Shown: positions 8,233 through 16,661, counted from the first letter of the stretch. The stretch is 64,000 bases of DNA from Phycisphaeraceae bacterium D3-23 (GCA_039555135.1 CP114179.1:3224001-3288000); one strand, 5' to 3'. Numbers and translations: made by a program. Notes: generated by a model not told the origin, from the sequence alone.

Positions 8233-9282
8233 ATGATTTCAAAGAACGTGCACAACCTCGACGCCATTCTCGCCGGAGCTGTATTCAGCCGTTGGCATCA
8301 ATCTGCCAACCCCGGAGATGCGGACCATGTTTCGACAACATACGACAAGCTCAAGGCCCTTGAGCTCCGCAACGCAGGGGTGGCCCGGACACAGCTGATC
8401 CGTCTATACACAGCGCTCAAGGATTCAGGCCAAGAGGAGCACCCGAGGTTTTCGGAGATCGAGCAATTCGTGATGCTGCTTCGGTCTGACCTCGCCGCTG
8501 AAGATCAGGATGCAGTCAGTGTGGCCGGCTCTCGCAGCCAAGCGCTCATCGAGCGGTCCGCTCAGCGGGAGGCAGAGATCGATGCAGAAACACTACAGCC
8601 ATTGAACCAAGCCGGGGAATCCGAGTGGGCGATGCCGCCCGTGACCCAAGGGGATTGGCGTCCTATGGCACCTGCAGACGAGGATGTCGTCAGGGCGATG
8701 TTATCTCTTTTGCCACAGGACACTCCGAAGCCCGAACTCTGCCGGCTGCAGGACCCACCATTTTACGACGGCGTCACCTTTGTTGAGTTGCAGGTCAGAG
8801 ACGCCGACTCAGATGAACCCCGCTCGGTGACGGGCATGGTGACGGAGGGCTCGGTCGGGCTCCTCAACGGGAACTCGCCCGTGATTCACGAGATAAACGG
8901 CAGGTACTCCGAGTGCTTGCAGATCACGACCGACAACGTATTCGACTATCTCTGGTTTTTTTGTGAAAACGTCCACGGCGAAGATGGCGCGTTCCATCTT
9001 CTGGAATCCGGGCCCGGCGAATCGCCCTATACACAGCACGAGATTGTCAAGAACGAAGTCGTTGCGTCGGCGCTAGCAGAGACTTCGCTCGCGTACGATG
9101 AAGACGAGGGGGTCTGGGTCATCAACACAGTAACCTACTATGCCCATCACCTGTTTAGGTCGTGTTTCAAGGTGAGGCCGACCGGGATGATCGAGATGGT
9201 GGACGACGATCAGATTGCCGAGATCGAGCATCTGCACAACATTAGATACCAGGGGGTTTGGCGCATGGATACCTCATCCTGA
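8233..9282 (+). CDS. Unknown protein, STAND cluster gene 3
   Basis: A 349-residue protein starting at ATG 8233, six bases after the previous stop and preceded by GAGAGG. The N-terminal third is helical. The C-terminal half is a mixed alpha/beta domain with FYDGVTFVELQVRD and a YSECLQITTDNVFDYLWFFC segment. I do not recognise the fold and see no nuclease or hydrolase motif. It closes the three-gene cluster that starts at 3137, and no further gene follows on this strand before 11066. It is a candidate effector or regulator of the NTPase by position only. Confidence 0.7.
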   Translation: MISKNVHNLDAILAGAVFSRWHQSANPGDADHVSTTYDKLKALELRNAGVARTQLIRLYTALKDSGQEEHPRFSEIEQFVMLLRSDLAAEDQDAVSVAGSRSQALIERSAQREAEIDAETLQPLNQAGESEWAMPPVTQGDWRPMAPADEDVVRAMLSLLPQDTPKPELCRLQDPPFYDGVTFVELQVRDADSDEPRSVTGMVTEGSVGLLNGNSPVIHEINGRYSECLQITTDNVFDYLWFFCENVHGEDGAFHLLESGPGESPYTQHEIVKNEVVASALAETSLAYDEDEGVWVINTVTYYAHHLFRSCFKVRPTGMIEMVDDDQIAEIEHLHNIRYQGVWRMDTSS

Positions 9283-9339
9283 GGCGGATTGTTCCTAAGC
9301 CAAGCCAATGGTTGGACTCTGCCTGCACTCGCGGCTACG

Positions 9340-9447
9340 TCACGGCTTCCAGGCGTCGCAGGTGTAGTTCCGGTCGTCGCCGGGCGTGTAGCCCTCCACC
9401 GCTCCGGGGTAGGGCAGCGGTTGCCATGATTCGTGATCGCGGATCAA
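9340..9447 (-). pseudogene. Possible C-terminal gene fragment between the STAND cluster and kamA
   Basis: In the 222-base gap 9283-9505 the minus strand has a 35-codon open stretch that reads like the end of a real protein (QPLPYPGAVEGYTPGDDRN) and stops with TGA at 9342-9340. It has no credible start of its own and begins right behind the kamA terminator, so it is most likely a truncated remnant at the island/core boundary. The family is not recognised. Confidence 0.25.
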
Positions 9448-9476
9448 AAACTCCGGCTACGTCTAAGTAGCCGGAG
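9446..9476 (-). terminator. Rho-independent terminator of kamA
   Basis: A perfect 10-base inverted repeat, CTCCGGCTAC (9451-9460) and GTAGCCGGAG (9467-9476), has a 6-base loop and is followed on the minus strand by TTTTTG. It lies 30 bases past the kamA stop and is a textbook intrinsic terminator for that gene. Confidence 0.85.
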
Positions 9477-9505
9477 ATCAGTTCATGGCGTAGGTATGTG
9501 AGTGC

Positions 9506-10963
9506 TCAGTTGCTTTGGGTCGAGGTGGCGGCTTCGAGGGCCTGCTTGGCCTTGATCTTCTCCTCCTTGTCGATCCGGGCGTAGTCGTAGAGACCCGCCT
9601 CGTCGAAGATGACGCGGTCTTCGTAGTCGTCGAACCAGATCGCCTCGGGGTTACGGCCGACGATGCAGACCTTGCCGCGGTCGGGTGCGTCCAGCGCGTT
9701 GCGCAGGATCTTGAAGATCAAGACACCGTTCTCGCCGCCCTTGACGCCGTGCATCGGCTCGTTCGTCACGGCCGCGACCTCGGTCTTGCCTTTGTAATGC
9801 GTGATCGAAAGGCGGGCATGGGCCTCGACGCCCGACAGCCCCTTCTGAGATTCGTTCAGCAGGTTCCATGCGGTCTCGATCGGCACGTTGAACGCGCGGT
9901 AGGCGACGATGTCGCGGCCGCAGAAGAAGTAGTGGTTGTTCGCGCCGACGCGGTAGAGCGCACGCTGCATAATGCGCAGCGCATCGGCGTCGTCGTTGAT
10001 GCCCTTGATGATCGGCGTCTGGTTCTCGACGTTGATCCAGCCCAGCCCGACCACGCCGTCCATCGCGCGCTGCGTGTCCTCGTGCCACTTGAGCGAGCCG
10101 TTGGCGTTCTCGATGTAGTTGCCGTCGGCATCTTTCGCGAGGAACTCGTCGGGGTGGTTGAAGTGGACCATCAGCCGCATGCCGACATCGGGGTAGGCCT
10201 TGTGGAAGTTGTCGAGCATCGCGATGAAGGTCTCGTCGAAGCGCTTGGGGTGGAAGGCCATCTCCTTGCTGCCGATGCGGATGGACTCGACCCCAGCTTC
10301 CGCAAGCGCAGCGAACCACTCGCCGAGCTTCTTGTTGGGCAGGACCATCGGGTCGCCGCCCGAGAGCAGGATCTCGCGCAGTTTTTCGCGGCCGGTCTCG
10401 GGGTGGCGTCCGCCGTTGTCTTCAACGAGCTGGTTGTGGGCGCGGATGTAGTCGGTGACCGCGCCGATCTTCGCGACACCCTTCTTGGCGACCGTGCCGT
10501 CCTGGCGTTCGACCTCCTTGCGGCCGATGAGCTCTTCGCGGTAGCAGAACCGGCAGTGGGCCGAGCAAGTCGCGACGGTGTAGAGCAGCCCCATCTCGTA
10601 CTTATGCAGCATGCCCTCGATCGGCGCGAAGTCCATCTGATGGCCCGGGTCTTCCGAGCCCGCGAGGTTGAGGGTCTCGTCCGCGCTGGCCTTCACGAGT
10701 TTCTGAAGGCGTTCGCTTTGCTGGGCTAGCTCGAAGTAGTGCCTGGTCATCTTCACCGGCATGCGCTTCTCGACGTCGCGCTCGCTGCCCTTGATGCTCA
10801 GCAGGACCTCGATCTCGTTCTCGGAGTAGAAGTTCTTCATCTCGGCCGGGGCCTTCTCTCTAAAGAAAGGGCCCAGGCCGTTAATGATCTCGCGGTCGTA
10901 GCGCGGGTCTTCGATCGTGTCCAGGAATGCCTGCTCGCGCGGGGTCTTGTCGCTTGCCATCAT
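9506..10963 (-). CDS. kamA: KamA-type lysine 2,3-aminomutase (radical SAM, PLP)
   Basis: A 485-residue KamA-family protein that interconverts L-lysine and L-beta-lysine using S-adenosylmethionine, a 4Fe-4S cluster and PLP. The cluster-binding CSAHCRFC (CxxxCxxC) is at residues 133-140, followed by family blocks such as EILLSGGDPMVL and RLMVHFNHPDEF. I chose the start at MMASDK because AGAGG sits 5-8 bases ahead of the two ATGs; the open frame continues upstream into the divergent gene but has no support there. It is divergent from an RpiR regulator and a CoA-transferase/thiolase/beta-transaminase operon. That context argues for lysine catabolism through beta-lysine rather than EF-P modification, whose enzyme (EpmB) is shorter. 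Confidence 0.88.
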   Translation of the reverse strand: MMASDKTPREQAFLDTIEDPRYDREIINGLGPFFREKAPAEMKNFYSENEIEVLLSIKGSERDVEKRMPVKMTRHYFELAQQSERLQKLVKASADETLNLAGSEDPGHQMDFAPIEGMLHKYEMGLLYTVATCSAHCRFCYREELIGRKEVERQDGTVAKKGVAKIGAVTDYIRAHNQLVEDNGGRHPETGREKLREILLSGGDPMVLPNKKLGEWFAALAEAGVESIRIGSKEMAFHPKRFDETFIAMLDNFHKAYPDVGMRLMVHFNHPDEFLAKDADGNYIENANGSLKWHEDTQRAMDGVVGLGWINVENQTPIIKGINDDADALRIMQRALYRVGANNHYFFCGRDIVAYRAFNVPIETAWNLLNESQKGLSGVEAHARLSITHYKGKTEVAAVTNEPMHGVKGGENGVLIFKILRNALDAPDRGKVCIVGRNPEAIWFDDYEDRVIFDEAGLYDYARIDKEEKIKAKQALEAATSTQSN

Positions 10964-11024
10964 CTTTACCTCTATGCGGGGTGCTGCTGGGGGTCTGTGC
11001 GTAGGTGATATCGGCCAGCTTTTC

Positions 11025-11064
11025 AATGTACCATATTGACCATGTGAAATCAATACTGTAACGT
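11025..11064. promoter_or_regulatory. Overlapping divergent promoters between kamA and the rpiR operon
   Basis: On the minus strand TTGATT (11053-11048) and TACATT (11030-11025) are 17 bases apart and sit correctly for kamA. On the plus strand TTGACC (11036-11041) and TAACGT (11059-11064) are also 17 apart, but this -10 abuts the GTG at 11066. It would therefore only serve a later start such as GTG 11075, or a different promoter is used. The shared core carries an imperfect inverted repeat with TTGA/TCAA ends, a possible operator for the neighbouring RpiR protein. Confidence 0.45.
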
Positions 11065-11065
11065 A

Positions 11066-11908
11066 GTGAACATCGTGGCCCATCATCCCAACATCTCCGA
11101 TTTGGTCGCCCAAGCGGGCAGTGGGCTGACCCCCACCGAGCGGAGTATCGCCGAGGTCGTGCTCCGCGAGCCGACACTGCTGGCGTTTGGCACGGTGTCC
11201 GACTTGGCTCAGCGGGTGGGCACCAGTCGGCCGTCGATCGTGCGTTTTGCCCACAAGCTCGGGCTCGACGGCTATACGGACCTGCAAGAGCGGGCCCAGG
11301 GCGAAGTCTCGCGTCAGCTCACCCGGCCCAGTGACCGTATCCGGCGGGCCGAGGAGTCCGACGACTCCGTGCGTGCGACGATCGAAAGCGCTCTGGATTC
11401 CGTGTTCGCACTCGTCGATTCGAAACAACTCACCGCGCTCGCGAAACCGATGGTCTCGGCCAAACGGGTCTGGGTCTTGTCGGGCGAGACGTCGCGGGCC
11501 GGGGCACACGCATTCCAAAGCGGTTTGTCGATCGTTCGGGCGGGTGTGCATTTGTTAGAAGACCGCTCGATCGGCGCGGACCTGGGCGAGGCCGGGCCGG
11601 GCGATGTTGCGGTCGTCTTCGACTTCTTCCGGTACCGTCGGCTCGTCGCCACGGCGACACAGGCGCTGGCCGACGCGGGGGCGCATATCATCGCGGTCAC
11701 CGATAGCCCGCTGTCGCCGTTGGTCGCGTTGGCGGATGCCTGGTGTGAGATTCAGGTGCCAGCGGTCGGGCCGTTCGATAGCTCGGTCCCGGTCGTCGCG
11801 ATCGCCGAGCTGCTGGTAGCCCGTGTGGCCAACGAGCTGCACGAAGCGGCAACCGCCCGTGTCGACCGGATCGAGTCGCTTTGGGAAAAAACCGAAGTCT
11901 TCCTCTAA
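11066..11908 (+). CDS. MurR/RpiR-family transcriptional regulator
   Basis: A 280-residue regulator with an N-terminal HTH_6 domain (LTPTERSIAEVVLREP, then TVSDLAQRVGTSRPSIVRF) and a C-terminal SIS-type effector domain (about residues 110-260, with WVLSGETSRAGAHAF and GDVAVVFDFFRYRR). Such proteins bind phosphosugars or other metabolites through the SIS domain and switch nearby catabolic genes. It begins the operon with the CoA-transferase genes and is divergent from kamA, so it is the natural candidate to control both. The GTG at 11066 gives the full HTH; no clear Shine-Dalgarno site precedes it and GTG 11075 is possible. Confidence 0.82.
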   Translation: MNIVAHHPNISDLVAQAGSGLTPTERSIAEVVLREPTLLAFGTVSDLAQRVGTSRPSIVRFAHKLGLDGYTDLQERAQGEVSRQLTRPSDRIRRAEESDDSVRATIESALDSVFALVDSKQLTALAKPMVSAKRVWVLSGETSRAGAHAFQSGLSIVRAGVHLLEDRSIGADLGEAGPGDVAVVFDFFRYRRLVATATQALADAGAHIIAVTDSPLSPLVALADAWCEIQVPAVGPFDSSVPVVAIAELLVARVANELHEAATARVDRIESLWEKTEVFL

Positions 11909-11935
11909 CGGCGAGTTTCCCAGGAGCCATATCAG

Positions 11936-12646
11936 GTGATTAGCAAAGTTGTTCCATCCATCCACGAATCGATCGCCGACATCCACGACGGCGCGGTGGT
12001 GATGATCGGCGGGTTCGGCGCGTCGGGCAGCCCGATCGAGTTGATCCACGCCCTGATCGATCATGGCGCAGCTGACCTGACCGTCATCAACAACAACACC
12101 GGCAACGGCGAGGTCGGGCTCGCGGCGCTGATCGGCAACGGCCAAGTCCGCAAGATGACCTGCTCGTTCCCAAGGTCGAGCCAGTCCAAGGTGTTCCCCG
12201 AGCTCTACCGCGCAGGGAAGGTCGAGCTCGAACTGGTCCCGCAGGGCACGCTGGCCGAGCGTATCCGCGCGGCGGGTGCGGGCATCCCGGCGTTCTACAC
12301 GCCGACGACCGTGGGGACGGTCCTCGCCAAGGGTAAAGAGACGCGGGAGTTTGAAGGGCGAACCTACGTGATGGAGCCCTGGCTCAAGGCGGATTTTGCA
12401 TTGATCAAGTGCGAACAGGCCGACCCACTGGGCAACCTGACGTTCAACAAGACGGCCCGGAATTTCAGCCCGCCGATGTGCATGGCCGCGGCGACGACGA
12501 TCGTGCAGGCCGGGAAACTTGTAGAGCGCGGCGGCATCGACCCCGAGCATGTCGTCACGCCTGGTATCTTTGTCGATCGAATCATCGAAGTCCCGGACCC
12601 GGTGCATGAAGACTCACTGATCGCAGCGGGAAGGAGCTACCCATGA
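11936..12646 (+). CDS. 3-oxoacid CoA-transferase subunit A (PcaI/ScoA-like)
   Basis: A 236-residue alpha subunit of a type I CoA-transferase. The GxGxxG-like motif IGGFGASGSPIELI, the block NNNTGNGEVGLAAL and LVPQGTLAERIRAAGAGIP match PcaI/ScoA sequences as I recall them. It activates a 3-oxo acid with succinyl-CoA or acetyl-CoA together with subunit B. It starts at GTG 11936, 27 bases after the regulator, with AGGAG upstream, and overlaps subunit B by four bases. Similarity is closest to 3-oxoadipate transferases, but the locus lacks other beta-ketoadipate genes, so the substrate may be 3-oxo-6-aminohexanoate or its acyl derivative. Confidence 0.88.
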   Translation: MISKVVPSIHESIADIHDGAVVMIGGFGASGSPIELIHALIDHGAADLTVINNNTGNGEVGLAALIGNGQVRKMTCSFPRSSQSKVFPELYRAGKVELELVPQGTLAERIRAAGAGIPAFYTPTTVGTVLAKGKETREFEGRTYVMEPWLKADFALIKCEQADPLGNLTFNKTARNFSPPMCMAAATTIVQAGKLVERGGIDPEHVVTPGIFVDRIIEVPDPVHEDSLIAAGRSYP

Positions 12647-13287
12647 GTGCCGGCTGGACGCGGGAACAGATGGCGGCGCGCACGGCCCGGGACATCCCCG
12701 ATGGGTCGTATGTCAACCTCGGGATCGGTATCCCGGAACTCGTGGCGCAGTACGTGCCCGAGGGCCGAGAATTTATCTACCACACCGAAAACGGTTTGCT
12801 TGGGATGGGCCCGCCGCCGGAAGAGACGGCACGCGACCTGGACCTGATGAATGCGGGGAAACGATATGTCACAGCCGTGCCGGGTGCTGCGTATTTTCAC
12901 CATGCCGACAGCTTCGCCATGATACGTGGCGGGCACATCGACGTGTGTGTCTTGGGCACGATGCAGGTCGCCTGCAATGGTGATATCGCGAACTGGTCGA
13001 CAGGCGAGCCCGACGCGATCCCTGCGGTAGGCGGCGCGATGGACCTGGTTCAAGGGGTCAAACGCATCTTCGTGATGACCCAGCACACCACCAAGACCGG
13101 CGCGCCCAAGCTGGTCGAGCGATGCACTTACCCGCTCACCGGGCAGGGTGTTGTCTCGCGTGTTTATACCAATTTAGCAGTGGTTGACGTTGCCGAAGAA
13201 CAGTTCAGACTCGTAGAATTGGCGCCGGACGTCAGTTTTGAAGAAGTCGAGCGTCAGACCGGCGCTGAAATCCTACCGCCAGCATGA
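12643..13287 (+). CDS. 3-oxoacid CoA-transferase subunit B (PcaJ/ScoB-like)
   Basis: A 214-residue beta subunit that begins at ATG 12643 inside the stop of subunit A (ATGA). It carries the family's catalytic Glu block [12 protein letters not shown] near residue 50, then [13 protein letters not shown] and the C-terminal [20 protein letters not shown]. The enzyme forms an acyl-glutamyl-CoA intermediate on that Glu. Length and motifs are complete. It lies 13 bases before the thiolase start, which fits sequential activation and cleavage of a 3-oxo acid. Confidence 0.88.
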   Translation: MSAGWTREQMAARTARDIPDGSYVNLGIGIPELVAQYVPEGREFIYHTENGLLGMGPPPEETARDLDLMNAGKRYVTAVPGAAYFHHADSFAMIRGGHIDVCVLGTMQVACNGDIANWSTGEPDAIPAVGGAMDLVQGVKRIFVMTQHTTKTGAPKLVERCTYPLTGQGVVSRVYTNLAVVDVAEEQFRLVELAPDVSFEEVERQTGAEILPPA

Positions 13288-13300
13288 AACGGCCCAAGCG

Positions 13301-14503
13301 ATGAATGATGTTTACTTGTGCGATGGCATCCGGACAGCGGTGGGGCGGTATGGGGGGGGCTTGGCCTCGATCCGTACCGATGACCTCGCGGCCGTGCCGA
13401 TCACGGCGTTGATGCAACGCAATCCCGGTGTCGACTGGGGGGCGTTGGATGAGGTCATGCTGGGCTGCGCGAACCAAGCGGGCGAAGATAACCGCAACGT
13501 CGCGCGCATGAGCAGTCTGCTCTCAGGCCTGCCCCAGGAGGTGCCCGCGGTCACGCTCAATCGGCTGTGCGGCTCCGGGCTCAACGCGGTGGGGAGCTGC
13601 GCCGCCGCGATCCGGGTGGGGGAGGGCGACCTGATGATCGCGGGGGGTGTGGAGAGCATGTCGCGCTCGCCTTTCGTCATCGGCAAGGCGGGGTCGGGCT
13701 ACGGGCGTGACCAGACGATGTACGACACGACGATGGGCTGGCGTTTCATCAACCCCAAGTTGCTGGCGATGTATGGCACCGACGCGATGCCGCAGACGGC
13801 GGAGCATTTGGCCCAGGAACGCTCGATTAGCCGGGAAGATCAGGACTGTTTCGCGTACTGGAGTCAATCCAAGGCGGCCGCGGCGTTGCAGGACGGCGGG
13901 CTTGCACGCGAGATCTGCCCCGTCAGTATTCCGCGCCGCAAGCAGGACCCCTGGGTGTTTGACACCGATGAACACCCGCGCGAGACAGTGCTGGAGAAGC
14001 TCGCACAGCTCAAGCCGATCATCCGGGGGGGCACGGTAACAGCCGGGAATGCATCGGGTATCAACGATGGCGCGGCCGCGTTGTTGCTTGCTTCGGAAGC
14101 GGGTGTGAAGCGTCATAACCTCGAACCCAAGGCGCGTGTTTTGGGGATGGCGGTCGCCGGGGTGCCGCCGCGCATCATGGGTATCGGCCCGGTGGCTGCG
14201 ACGAACAAGCTGCTGATGCGGTTGGGACTGACACTGGACGACTTCGACATCCTCGAACTCAACGAGGCCTTCGCGGCGCAAGCGCTGGCTTGTTCGCGTG
14301 AACTGGGCTTGGCCGACGACGACCCACGGATCAACCCGCGTGGCGGCGCGATCGCGCTGGGCCACCCGCTGGGCATGAGCGGTGCCCGCTTGGCGGTTAC
14401 CGCGATGGACCAGCTTCGGCTGGGCGGTGCTCAGCGTGCGCTGTGCACCATGTGTATCGGAGTCGGGCAGGGGATCGCGATTGCGATCGAGCGTCTGATG
14501 TAA
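13301..14503 (+). CDS. Acyl-CoA thiolase (PcaF/acetyl-CoA acyltransferase family)
   Basis: A 400-residue degradative thiolase. The acylation Cys is C90 in [11 protein letters not shown], the His block is [10 protein letters not shown], and the second Cys is in the C-terminal TMCIGVGQG. The start [19 protein letters not shown] matches the usual thiolase N-terminus; upstream in-frame codons belong to the end of the CoA-transferase gene. It splits a 3-oxoacyl-CoA into acetyl-CoA and a shortened acyl-CoA. PcaF-type proteins are the closest I can recall, but in this locus the substrate could be a 3-oxo-6-aminohexanoyl-CoA. Confidence 0.88.
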   Translation: MNDVYLCDGIRTAVGRYGGGLASIRTDDLAAVPITALMQRNPGVDWGALDEVMLGCANQAGEDNRNVARMSSLLSGLPQEVPAVTLNRLCGSGLNAVGSCAAAIRVGEGDLMIAGGVESMSRSPFVIGKAGSGYGRDQTMYDTTMGWRFINPKLLAMYGTDAMPQTAEHLAQERSISREDQDCFAYWSQSKAAAALQDGGLAREICPVSIPRRKQDPWVFDTDEHPRETVLEKLAQLKPIIRGGTVTAGNASGINDGAAALLLASEAGVKRHNLEPKARVLGMAVAGVPPRIMGIGPVAATNKLLMRLGLTLDDFDILELNEAFAAQALACSRELGLADDDPRINPRGGAIALGHPLGMSGARLAVTAMDQLRLGGAQRALCTMCIGVGQGIAIAIERLM

Positions 14504-14513
14504 GCGAATAGTT

Positions 14514-15830
14514 ATGAAAGCAGTCCATCAAGCGATAGAGAACGCTCGCAAGCGGTACGCCGCCGCGAACCCGAAGAGTTTGGCGGCGCATCAGGCCGCT
14601 GCGAGATACCTCCCCGGCGGCAACACCCGGACGGTGCTGCACTACGAGCCGTTTCCCCTGACGATGGTCGGTGGGGAAGGCGCGGAACTCATCGATCTTG
14701 ACGGCCACCGGTACGTCGATTTTGTCAGCGAGTTTTCCGCAGGTCTGTTTGGGCATTCCGACAAAACGATTAAAACTGCGATTTCCGAAGTACTCGATCA
14801 AGGCATTGTTTTAGGCGGCCCGACAAGCTACGAGCGGGAGCTCGCCGGGCTGCTCTGCGGTCGATTCCCCGCGATCGAGCAGGTTCGTTTTTGTAACTCG
14901 GGGACCGAAGCGAATTTGTTGGCGCTGACCACGGCCAAGATGGTGACGGGTCGCGAAAAGATACTCGTCTTCCGTGGGGCGTACCACGGCGGGGTGATTA
15001 AGTTTTCGATCGAGGGCTCGGCGTTCAATGTGCCGTACGACTTTGTGCTTGCGGACTACAACGATACCGAGGCCACCGCCGCGCTAATCCGGCAGCAGGG
15101 CGACGGGCTCGCGGCGGTGATGGTCGAGCCGATCCTCGGCGTCGGCGGCAATATCGTGGGTAGCGCAGAGTTCATGGCGATGCTGCGGCAATCGACGCAA
15201 GATGTCGGGGCGATGCTGATCTTCGACGAGGTCAAGACCGCGCGGCTCGGCCATGCGGGGATGCAGGGCCGGCTGGGTATCAAGCCCGACCTGGTCACGC
15301 TGGGCAAGATCATCGCGGGGGGGCTTCCGACGGGTGCGTTTGGCGGCAGTGCAGAGATTATGGGGCACTACAACCCGCATACCCAAGGCGCGCTCAATCA
15401 CGCCGGCACATTCAACAACAACGTCTGCTCGATGGCCGCGGGCTGCGCGGCGATGGGCAAAATTTTCACGCCGCAGTGTGCCGACGACTTCTTCGACACG
15501 TCCGAGCGCTTCCGCGATTCACTCAACCAGATGTTTGCCGCGCACCGGGTGCCTATGTTCTGCAACGGCTTGGGCTCGATCTTTGCGATCCACTTCTCGG
15601 CCCAGCCCCTTGACCGCATCGTGGAGCGCACCGATGCCACTAAGGCGCTGAACACCCTGCTGCATCTTGAGCTGTTGTTAGACGGCGTGTTGATCATCAG
15701 CCGGGGCGACCTGTTCCTCTCGCTGCCGATGACCGAGAGCCACTTTGCCAAGGCGCGTTCTGCGCTGGAGTCGTTTGTCAAACAATTCAAGCCGTTGATT
15801 TGTGATGATTTGGTAGCACCATCACCGTAG
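14514..15830 (+). CDS. Class III aminotransferase, beta-amino-acid transaminase type
   Basis: A 438-residue PLP enzyme of fold type I. The cofactor Lys is K265 in VTLGKIIAGGLPTGAFGG, and GTEANLLALTTAKMVTGR and FDEVKTARLG are typical of the HemL-like branch. The N-terminal RYLPGGNTRTVLHYEPFPLT and the block AHSGTFNNNV-like HAGTFNNNVCSMAAG match, from memory, the beta-phenylalanine aminotransferase of Variovorax rather than glutamate-1-semialdehyde mutase. That points to removal of a beta-amino group, exactly what is needed after KamA makes beta-lysine. It sits 10 bases after the thiolase and ends the operon. Confidence 0.82.
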   Translation: MKAVHQAIENARKRYAAANPKSLAAHQAAARYLPGGNTRTVLHYEPFPLTMVGGEGAELIDLDGHRYVDFVSEFSAGLFGHSDKTIKTAISEVLDQGIVLGGPTSYERELAGLLCGRFPAIEQVRFCNSGTEANLLALTTAKMVTGREKILVFRGAYHGGVIKFSIEGSAFNVPYDFVLADYNDTEATAALIRQQGDGLAAVMVEPILGVGGNIVGSAEFMAMLRQSTQDVGAMLIFDEVKTARLGHAGMQGRLGIKPDLVTLGKIIAGGLPTGAFGGSAEIMGHYNPHTQGALNHAGTFNNNVCSMAAGCAAMGKIFTPQCADDFFDTSERFRDSLNQMFAAHRVPMFCNGLGSIFAIHFSAQPLDRIVERTDATKALNTLLHLELLLDGVLIISRGDLFLSLPMTESHFAKARSALESFVKQFKPLICDDLVAPSP

Positions 15831-15835
15831 CGATG

Positions 15836-15938
15836 TCGATGTATCGCCGGCCCGCCCCGCGCCGGAAGCGCGAGCGAGCCGGGCTCGGGGACGTTGCCGC
15901 CGGGGGTACCTTTGCCGAAGTTCGCCGTCGATGAATAC
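15836..15938 (-). pseudogene. Decayed C-terminus of a PEP-CTERM protein
   Basis: The minus strand between 15938 and 15836 reads NFGKGTPGGNVPEPGSLAL and continues with a degraded tail in which the hydrophobic helix has Pro, Arg and His substitutions (LPARGGPAIHRHRY). An intact homologous end, QFGNGTPGGTVPEPGSLA, is present in the gene at 57326-58900. No open gene joins it upstream, so it is a remnant. The rest of the 362-base gap 15831-16192 shows nothing else I can support. Confidence 0.45.
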
Positions 15939-16192
15939 GCTTGCGCCGCGGGTGATCGAGGCCACGCCGCTGACCTCGCCCGAGATTAGCGCCGCAGACA
16001 CGAAGAGCCCCGCCGACGCGCTTGACATCTACGCACAGTGGCCTACGATCTATAAGCACCCGCCTTCGTACAACCCATCGCCCCCGGAAGCTGCCCGGCT
16101 GAGTCCTCGGATTCGCCGGGCGGTTTTACTATCCAACCGACGCCGCCAACACCCCCTGAATCCCGATCCCCCGCAGCGACGAACGCGCCCTC

Positions 16193-16443
16193 ATGACTCA
16201 GCGCATCCTCGTCACCGGCGCGACCGGCGACATCGGCGGTCGCCTCGTCCCCCGGCTCCTCGAGCGCGGCGACACCGTCCGCGAGTTCCGACGCGTCCGC
16301 GCCGACTGCTCCCAAGAAGCACTCTTCGCCGCCCCCACGGCCTGCCCGGCCTCCTCTACGGGTGGGCCCTCTACCCCCTGCACCTGATCATCTTCACCCG
16401 CCTCGCCAAACGCATCACCCAACACGCCAAGACGCTCGAATAG
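16193..16443 (+). pseudogene. Remnant of an NAD(P)-binding SDR/DUF2867-type protein
   Basis: The first 31 codons (from ATG 16193) read MTQRILVTGATGDIGGRLVP, the Rossmann start of an extended SDR. In another frame, ending at TAG 16443, follows GLLYGWALYPLHLIIF and TRLAKRI, which resembles the extreme C-terminus of SDR proteins with a DUF2867 tail. The middle of the gene (several hundred codons) is missing, so this is an internal-deletion pseudogene. Confidence 0.55.
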
Positions 16444-16460
16444 CCCCGCCCCATCCGCCC

Positions 16461-16502
16461 GTAGGGTGGGTGGAGCGAGCCCCGAGCGATACCCACCGCT
16501 CC
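16461..16502. repeat. GTAGGGTGGGT / ACCCACC inverted-repeat element
   Basis: GGTGGGT (16465-16471) and ACCCACC (16491-16497) form a 7-base inverted repeat around a GAGCGAGCCCCGAGCGAT spacer. Short elements with this wording are scattered in many bacterial genomes. It lies in the 218-base gap before the methylase gene, which also holds CACAGAGACGCAAAGGCGC, another low-complexity motif of the repeated type. Confidence 0.4.
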
Positions 16503-16661
16503 GACACCACCAACCACCAGAGATTCCTCTCCCCTCCCCCAATCATCATTCCGCAATCAGAGATCAGAAATTCCGCTCCTTCTCCTCACACAGAGACGCA
16601 AAGGCGCAACGATTCCGACAGAACGCTATCCTGCGTGGCTCTCTAAACGCAAATCGTTTCC

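Noticed and set aside
9515-10729. Long open frame on the plus strand opposite kamA (404 codons)
   Set aside because: It mirrors the KamA reading frame, has no family motif, and is the usual antisense frame of high-GC genes.
10964-11551. N-terminal extension of kamA by 196 codons
   Set aside because: It overlaps the divergent regulator gene and lacks KamA homology; AGAGG sits correctly before MMASDK.
11936-14503. Beta-ketoadipate (pca) operon
   Set aside because: CoA-transferase and thiolase look like PcaIJ and PcaF, but no ring-cleavage or lactone genes are present and KamA plus a beta-transaminase flank them, so aromatic catabolism is less likely than lysine catabolism.
15931-16443. A 170-codon plus-strand frame
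   Set aside because: Only its last 35 codons resemble a protein (the SDR remnant tail); the rest is Arg/Pro-rich out-of-frame translation.
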